Origin: Pseudomonadota bacterium | GTDB lineage: Bacteria > Pseudomonadota > Alphaproteobacteria > Rhizobiales > Beijerinckiaceae | DNA: 11,680 bases | Direction of reading: 5' to 3' | Assembly (NCBI GenBank): GCA_023386115.1 | Contig: JAEWKL010000672.1 | Coordinates: forward strand, 1 to 11,680 | Shown here: positions 8,115 through 11,680 of the stretch, one piece after another | Layout of the letters: each line of letters opens with the position of its first letter | How positions within the stretch are numbered: position 1 is the first letter of the stretch | Notes under the pieces: model-generated | Databases searched by the model: none | What the model saw: only the letters and a program-made list of their open reading frames with translations | What the model was told of the DNA's origin: nothing | Position numbers and translations under genes: made by a program

Positions 8115-8765
8115 ATGACACCCTCTCGAGGCGATAATTTCTACAGCAACGTCGCCAGCTGTTTCACCTCTTGCTTTTCAGGATCCGGCAGAGGTGCGAA
8201 CAGTGCCGACCTCCAGACTGCAGGCAATCTCGCGAGACTGAAAATTCGTACGAAACTTCCCGATCAGAACGCCCTGAGGACGGCACTCCACAGCCTGGGT
8301 TTTGATGGCAACTTGCAGTCCTGCGCGGCCACTGCTTCTGCACTCGGAGACGCAATCGCCAACGGGCCTGCTTCCGCGTGTCAAATACAAGGCCTTTCAC
8401 CCCAGGCGATCGCCGGAAAAATCTCGGACTTGCTGAGCCGAGGGATGATGGTCGCGATCTCGTTGCTGCCGGACCATCACTTCATCGTCATTCCGATCGA
8501 TGATGGTCACGTTCGCCTCTATCAGGCGTTTCAGGATGCATATAGTTTGCATGACTGGATCGAGGCCGATCAAAACAGAGCGGGAGGATCGCGCAACAAA
8601 GATGTATTCGTGTCGCAGATCGTCGATTTGGTTTCTGAGGATGCACAAACCCGGATCAATGCGGCGCGATATCTTTGCTCGTTTGATGGTCAGGATCACA
8701 AAATCGACGAATGGTCGAGAAATAGAATAAGAATAAACGTGGTGGCCTACAAAAAAATTATCTAG
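8115..8765 (+). CDS. protein of unknown function between clpV and hcp; candidate T6SS-associated protein or cargo
   Basis: I do not recognise this 216-residue protein with confidence. The start ATG 8115 is well supported by AAGGAG six bases upstream. There is no signal peptide or membrane segment, so it should be cytoplasmic unless carried out by the T6SS. Cysteines are at 16, 20, 70, 89 and 188. Residues 112-149 form a strand-rich stretch: 'MVAISLLPDHHFIVIPIDDG', then 'LYQAFQDAYSLHDWI'. The order small residue-His-hydrophobic, turn, 'YQ.F...YSL.DW' recalls the His-to-polar half of papain-like or NlpC/P60-like cysteine hydrolases. C70, at the start of a predicted helix (QSCAATASALGDA), could be the nucleophile. 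This is a weak structural guess. Base composition falls to about 50% G+C and below 40% in the last 60 bases, unlike clpV and hcp, which suggests acquisition by transfer. Position between two core T6SS genes suggests an effector or accessory role, but no clear immunity gene follows. Confidence 0.8.
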   Translation: MTPSRGDNFYSNVASCFTSCFSGSGRGANSADLQTAGNLARLKIRTKLPDQNALRTALHSLGFDGNLQSCAATASALGDAIANGPASACQIQGLSPQAIAGKISDLLSRGMMVAISLLPDHHFIVIPIDDGHVRLYQAFQDAYSLHDWIEADQNRAGGSRNKDVFVSQIVDLVSEDAQTRINAARYLCSFDGQDHKIDEWSRNRIRINVVAYKKII

Positions 8766-9050
8766 CCGTGCCATCTCACTGCCAGCGACCCGACGATATG
8801 GGTTCCGAGCGTTGGATCAAGCGGCTTTTGCCGTCTGGATCCGCAAGCAAAATTCCGATCATGGCGAAACTGATAGATCACAGCGAAACGGCACCGCCGA
8901 ATGGCGGCGGCTTCGATCGAAATCAGACAAAACCCACGGGCCGATTGCACTTGTAATCCAAAAGACGTCACGTGTAATCGTTGTGGAATGTCTTGATACT
9001 AACAACAATTCGACGCAGTAGCGCGTCTGTACTGACCGAGGACATCGCTG
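8766..9050. promoter_or_regulatory. hcp upstream region with probable promoter; no gene recognised
   Basis: This 285-bp region separates the unknown gene from hcp. Short open frames (for example GTG 8768 to 8956) have no ribosome site and no recognisable product. The last 110 bp are relatively A+T-rich and hold the tandem repeat at 8948-8979. A GATACT hexamer at 8995-9000 could be a -10 box, but its -35 match is poor. The hcp ribosome site GAGGA is at 9038-9042. hcp therefore probably has its own promoter; this is inferred from layout. Confidence 0.45.
8948..8979 (+). promoter_or_regulatory. tandem 11-bp sites (CACTTGTAATC / CACGTGTAATC), candidate operator
   Basis: The two copies at 8948-8958 and 8969-8979 differ at one base. 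Their starts are 21 bp apart, two helical turns, so bound proteins would face the same side of the DNA. The second copy overlaps where a -35 element would sit if GATACT (8995-9000) is the -10. A related site, CATTTGTAACC, lies in the tssA/clpV promoter region. The regulator is unknown. Confidence 0.4.
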
Positions 9051-9530
9051 ATGGCCATTTACTTGAAGATCGAGGGTGCGGAAGGTGATGTCACCGAATC
9101 CGGGCACAAGAGCTGGGTCGAGCTGCTCGACGTGCGCTGGCATATGTCCCGCACGATCCGCAGCGCGGTCGGTGTCGGAACCAATCGCGAGTCGACATCG
9201 GCTTTCGTCAGCGAGGTGACGGTCAAGAAGTACGTCGACAGTGCGAGCAAGGGCATCGCGAGCCAGGCGTTCGTGGGCACGGCCAAGGACGCGACGATCG
9301 AGTTCACGCGTGTCGACAAGGGACAGGAGGCCACCTACCGCAAGCTCGTCCTGACGGACGCGATCATCAGCGGCCTCGCCAACGAGGCCGCGGGTTCCGC
9401 CAGACCGGAGGAAATCATCACGCTGAACTTCACCAAGATCGCGATCACCGACACCGATCAGAAGGACGACGGCACGCAAGGGTCCCCGGCGACCACGACC
9501 TACAATCTCGCGACCGCTCAGACCGAGTAG
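9051..9530 (+). CDS. hcp: T6SS tube protein Hcp (TssD)
   Basis: This 159-residue protein has the usual Hcp length and starts MAIYLKIEGAEGDVTESGHK. Then come 'WVELLDVRWHMSR', a 'VGTNRESTSAFVSEVTVKKY.D.AS' block with the family's 'S.V.V.K..D.AS' pattern, and 'GTAKDATIEFTRV...TYRKLVLTDAIISG' and 'EIITLNFTKIAIT'. These are the beta-barrel strands of the Hcp hexamer. Hexamers stack into the inner tube that the TssBC sheath expels; Hcp is also secreted and can carry small effectors in its lumen. There is no C-terminal effector extension. The ribosome site GAGGA ends eight bases before ATG 9051. It stands apart from clpV by the unknown gene and a 285-bp gap. As I recall it, Agrobacterium also places clpV and hcp together, opposite the imp operon. 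Confidence 0.96.
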   Translation: MAIYLKIEGAEGDVTESGHKSWVELLDVRWHMSRTIRSAVGVGTNRESTSAFVSEVTVKKYVDSASKGIASQAFVGTAKDATIEFTRVDKGQEATYRKLVLTDAIISGLANEAAGSARPEEIITLNFTKIAITDTDQKDDGTQGSPATTTYNLATAQTE

Positions 9531-9700
9531 GGGCGCTGCCGCGACGGCCCGGCGCCATCGCCATTCCGTCGGTCCGAAACGTCCCGCCATCGGAGCAAGC
9601 CCACGGACGGGCGTCATCCCTCCGGCGCCGGAAGGTTGTCCCGCATCAAGGCCCGGCTCTCCAGGCTTCGGGCCACCTTCCGATCGAGTGTGGGAGGGCA

Positions 9701-9715
9701 TGTGGACCTGCCCCC
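9701..9715. repeat. probable terminal inverted-repeat end of the IS3-type remnant
   Basis: TGTGGACCTGCCCCC begins with TG and is followed by a run of T, as in the ends of many IS3-family elements. It sits just past the coding end of the transposase remnant, where a right end is expected. No matching reverse complement is visible elsewhere in the window, so the other end is lost. Confidence 0.45.
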
Positions 9716-9753
9716 TTTTTTCGGTGCGAGACCTGTGCAAGTTCTCGGGCTGT

Positions 9754-9846
9754 GACAGCTTGCCTGGCAAAGGCTCGGGGCGTCAGGCTGCCCAGAGCCG
9801 TGCGCGGTCGAGCCTCGTTGGAGTGGCACCTCCATTCCTCGATCCA
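9754..9846 (-). pseudogene. IS3-family transposase, C-terminal remnant
   Basis: On the minus strand the translation reads WIEEWRCHSNEARPRTALGS followed by LTPRAFARQAV. This is the C-terminal block of IS3-family transposases (OrfB), where 'W...YNE.RPH.ALG.LTP..F' follows the last catalytic residue of the DDE integrase core. Here the Tyr and His of YNE.RPH are changed to Ser and Arg. The preceding catalytic domain is absent, since upstream residues in this frame do not match the family. Only about 30 residues are clearly homologous, so this is a decayed fragment with no activity. It shows past insertion and deletion next to hcp. Confidence 0.7.
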
Positions 9847-9897
9847 ACACGAGAGGGTGTCTTGATCAAACGGGGCACTCCGATCGTAATGACAATA

Positions 9898-9916
9898 GCG
9901 TACTATCTTCGTACGC
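9898..9916. repeat. short hairpin GCGTAC-N7-GTACGC
   Basis: Perfect 6-bp arms enclose the 7-base spacer TATCTTC inside an unusually AT-rich patch. It has no nearby gene start to regulate. It could be a leftover of mobile DNA or chance. Confidence 0.25.
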
Positions 9917-10011
9917 GCCGTGCCCATATAGTGGATGGTCTGGTGCGCTATATACGAGGTGTGAATAATTCAAGGAACGGTCGCCTGACACCTGCCGCGT
10001 ACGAACTCCGG

Positions 10012-10081
10012 CTGGAGCATTTTGCACCGGAGCGGAGCCGTTCGTCGCAGAAAGCACCGCAAGATCAAAGATTTGAGGCGG
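10012..10081. repeat. possible degenerate Rhizobiales intergenic palindromic repeat
   Basis: The stretch runs from GGAGCATTTTGCACCGGAG through CCGTTCGTCG to GATCAAAGATTTGAGGCGG. From memory it resembles a family of intergenic palindromic elements common in Rhizobiales, with 'GAGCATTTT... CCGGTTCG ...AAAATGC... TCAAAGATTTAGAGC'. The inner arms are no longer perfect. Only one copy is in the window, so repeat status cannot be shown here. Confidence 0.35.
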
Positions 10082-10331
10082 CACTCACGTACAGCGTGAT
10101 CGGGCGCGGCTCTCGCCGGCCCCGCCGCAGGGGCTCGATGGCGCGGTAGACGCGGCGACACCGACGCCAATCTCGGCCCCTGGAAGCGTCCGGCGAGCAC
10201 GCGGGTGGTGGTTCGTCGCGGCGGCCGAGAGCGGGACGGCAAGAGCCGACCCTGGAACGTGCCGGTCCAGCGACGTACCGTCCCCTGCCGGTCAGGTTCA
10301 TCGATCAACCGCTTGCCTCGTGGAGGGCCCG

Positions 10332-10562
10332 ATGGCGACACGCTTAGTCCGCCTCCTCGTCGTTACGATCATGGGTTCGGTCGGCATGGCCGGTGCGGCG
10401 ACGGCGCAGAGCCCGGCACAATCCTTCGAATACCGGCAGCAGCGGTTCAAAGGCGCGTGCCCGCCACCCCTCAAATTCGCGGCCGGCGCCTGCGTGCGTC
10501 GCTGTCCGGCCGGCTACCGGAACAACGGCGGATATTGCCGGCTGCAAGGCGGAGGATGGTAG
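10332..10562 (+). CDS. small secreted four-cysteine protein of unknown function
   Basis: This 76-residue protein starts at ATG 10332, with GGAGG five bases upstream. An in-frame GTG at 10320 has no such site. Residues 1-26 look like a Sec signal peptide: positive MATRLVR, a hydrophobic stretch LLVVTIMGSVGMAGA, then an AATA or ATAQ cleavage region. The mature part is about 50 residues, basic, with four cysteines in 'GACPPPLKFAAGACVRRCPAGY' followed by 'RNNGGYCRL'. The 'C.....GAC...CP.GY....YC' spacing could form two disulfides in the periplasm. I recall similar short 'CPPGY' proteins annotated as hypothetical in Methylobacterium and Bradyrhizobium. No function can be given. There is no sign of a link to the T6SS. 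Confidence 0.75.
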   Translation: MATRLVRLLVVTIMGSVGMAGAATAQSPAQSFEYRQQRFKGACPPPLKFAAGACVRRCPAGYRNNGGYCRLQGGGW

Positions 10563-10636
10563 CGACTGTCGGGGAACACTGTCATGGCGCCCGAGGGCCG
10601 CCGCGCGATGGGCCGCCGATCTCACGCCCGACTCTC

Positions 10637-10681
10637 GGGCCTCAGGACCTTGGGCCTCAGGACCTCGGGCCTCAGGACCAG
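10637..10681 (+). repeat. three tandem copies of a 15-bp repeat
   Basis: The unit GGGCCTCAGGACC plus two variable bases (TT, TC, AG) occurs three times without interruption at 10637-10651, 10652-10666 and 10667-10681. The unit is five codons long, but no supported gene covers it. It lies between the small secreted protein and the LssY-domain gene. Copy number may vary between strains through slippage. Confidence 0.85.
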
Positions 10682-10824
10682 ATCGGACCGTCCTTGATCT
10701 CCGGAGCCGGGAGTCTCGGGCGCGCAGGCCGGCGAAGAGGACCGGCGACGGCCAAGCGCTCCACGACGGTCGCCGGCGCACGACATCGGACTGGCTGGAT
10801 GTTGTGAAGGGGAGGGACTGCGCC

Positions 10825-11646
10825 GTGAGATACCTGATGCTGCTCGGCCGACGTGCTCTGGTGGCGATCCTTGGCCTCGTGACAGTCTGGCTGATCCTGG
10901 TGGTGTTCTACGACGTCGCAGACCGCCGCCTTCCGCTCGTCCTGGCGCTCGCAGCCACCTACGCTGCTGCCGCGTACCTGATCCTGCCTCGCGCGATCAG
11001 GCTCGGCGCCCGCATCCTCGATCGGCGCCGGGTGCCCTCCTATACGCTGACCAGCGACGGACTCCCCGGCGATCCCGTGAACCTGGCCCTGATCGGCTCT
11101 CTCGACGAGTTGCGCCACGCCTTCGTGCGGGCCGGCTGGACGCAGGCCGAGCCCCTGACCCTCGGCAGTTCGTGGCGGATGGTGTGCGCCTTCGTGTTGA
11201 ACCGCCCCTATCCGAACGCCCCTTTCAGCACGCTCTACCTGTTCGACCGGGGACAGGATGTCGGCTTCCAGCGCTCGATCGACGACAGCCCGCGCAAGCG
11301 TCACCACGTTCGCTTCTGGGGTATCTCCATCGAACGCGCGGAGGCGGCCCTCGATACCGTGGCCTTCTGGCTTGCGTCGCGCCGGCCAGCCGACGCCGAG
11401 CGCGCCGTGTGGATCGGTGCCGCGACCAAGGATGTCGGACTGTCCCTCACGCGCCTGAGCTTCCAGATCACCCACGCGACCGATGCCGATACCAATATGG
11501 AGCGCGACTTTCTCGTCCGAGAGCTGAAGGAGCACGGAACGATCGGACAGGTGCGCCACCACATGCCTGGCGAGCGATTGTCGATCGGCACGGTGAACCG
11601 GTATGTCAGCGATGGCATGGTGGCGGTCGCGGAACTGAATCGGTAA
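10825..11646 (+). CDS. membrane-anchored LssY C-terminal-domain protein
   Basis: From GTG 10825 this encodes 273 residues; GGAGG lies nine bases upstream. ATG 10837 is a possible alternative start. Two membrane helices are at about residues 11-29 and 37-54. Then comes a soluble domain from about residue 82: 'GDPVNLALIGSLDELRHAFV', 'AGWTQAEPLTLGSSWRM', 'RPYPNAPFSTLYLFDRGQDV', 'DDSPRKRHHVRFWG', 'WIGAATKDVGLSL', 'QITHATDADTNMERDFLV'. These match the LssY C-terminal domain, named after LssY of the Legionella lss region. The domain's biochemical role is not established. The two close N-terminal helices suggest an inner-membrane anchor. The frame is open upstream to 10393 through the tandem repeat, but that part overlaps the secreted-protein gene and has no similarity, so it was left out. 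The gene follows 262 bp after its neighbour and is probably expressed on its own. Confidence 0.85.
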   Translation: MRYLMLLGRRALVAILGLVTVWLILVVFYDVADRRLPLVLALAATYAAAAYLILPRAIRLGARILDRRRVPSYTLTSDGLPGDPVNLALIGSLDELRHAFVRAGWTQAEPLTLGSSWRMVCAFVLNRPYPNAPFSTLYLFDRGQDVGFQRSIDDSPRKRHHVRFWGISIERAEAALDTVAFWLASRRPADAERAVWIGAATKDVGLSLTRLSFQITHATDADTNMERDFLVRELKEHGTIGQVRHHMPGERLSIGTVNRYVSDGMVAVAELNR

Positions 11647-11656
11647 TCCCGCCGCG

Positions 11657-11680
11657 CCTTCGAACGGACCGGTTCGAAGG
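11657..11680 (+). terminator. probable terminator stem after the LssY-domain gene
   Basis: CCTTCGAAC and GTTCGAAGG form a perfect 9-bp stem around a 6-base loop, starting 11 bases after the TAA stop. The window ends at the last stem base, so a following T-run cannot be seen. Confidence 0.6.

Larger units (their letters stand above)
9531..10331. other. about 800-bp stretch without an intact gene; IS remnant and repeats
   Basis: No reading frame here looks like a working gene. The stretch contains GC-rich inverted repeats just after hcp, including the perfect 12-bp palindrome TCCGGCGCCGGA at 9621-9632, without a T-run. It also holds an IS3-family transposase C-terminal remnant on the minus strand (9754-9846) with a likely element end at 9701-9715, a short hairpin at 9898-9916 in an AT-rich patch, and a possible degenerate palindromic repeat at 10012-10081. 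Nothing recognisable is seen in 10090-10320. It may mark the right boundary of the T6SS locus. Confidence 0.6.

Noticed and set aside
8768..8956. Small frame after the unknown gene as a possible immunity gene
   Set aside because: It starts at GTG without a ribosome site, overlaps other equally poor frames and has no recognisable features.
8859..9770. A 303-codon minus-strand frame across hcp
   Set aside because: It is antisense to hcp and shows no recognisable product; composition alone explains it.
9688..10149. A 153-codon plus-strand frame downstream of hcp
   Set aside because: It runs over the IS3 remnant on the opposite strand and the degenerate repeat, lacks a ribosome site and has no domain.
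10637..10681. Tandem repeats as a CRISPR array
   Set aside because: The units are 15 bp, contiguous and have no spacers; no cas genes are nearby.

Overview
The window carries one end of a type VI secretion system (T6SS) locus. The DNA is high in G+C (about 65-70% in the genes sampled). The gene order, the two adjacent sheath-protein paralogues, an IS3-type transposase remnant and a possible Rhizobiales-type intergenic repeat suggest an alphaproteobacterium of the Rhizobiales, perhaps a Methylobacterium relative. The organism is an inference; no rRNA or other taxonomic marker is present.

Left half (1-5046), all on the minus strand and tightly packed. In transcription order: tssA (baseplate/sheath-assembly protein), tssB (small sheath subunit), tssC (large sheath subunit), a second divergent TssC-like protein, and the start of tagJ/impE, which runs off the window. 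tssC and the second tssC overlap by GTGA, and tssB and tssC are one base apart, so this is an operon with translational coupling. As I recall it, this is the order of the imp operon in Rhizobium and Agrobacterium.

Middle (5047-9530). A 191-bp AT-rich divergent promoter region separates tssA from clpV/tssH on the plus strand. clpV encodes the AAA+ ATPase that disassembles the contracted sheath. It is followed by a 216-residue protein of unknown function with lower G+C, then by hcp, which encodes the inner tube. The unknown gene sits between two core T6SS genes and is the best candidate here for an undescribed component or cargo. Related 11-bp sites occur in the tssA/clpV promoter region and, as a tandem pair 21 bp apart, upstream of hcp. 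They could be shared operator sites.

Right part (9531-11680). About 800 bp without an intact gene contains the C-terminal remnant of an IS3-family transposase with a likely element end, and a possible degenerate palindromic repeat. After it come a small secreted cysteine-containing protein, a short gap with three copies of a 15-bp repeat, and a membrane-anchored LssY C-terminal-domain protein. The window closes on a perfect 9-bp stem. This part shows no clear functional tie to the T6SS and probably lies outside the secretion locus.

Together the T6SS genes would give a contractile sheath (TssB plus one or two kinds of TssC), its assembly factor (TssA), its recycling ATPase (ClpV, probably with TagJ) and the Hcp tube. 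The membrane complex, TssE and the remaining baseplate genes, VgrG and PAAR are not in the window.
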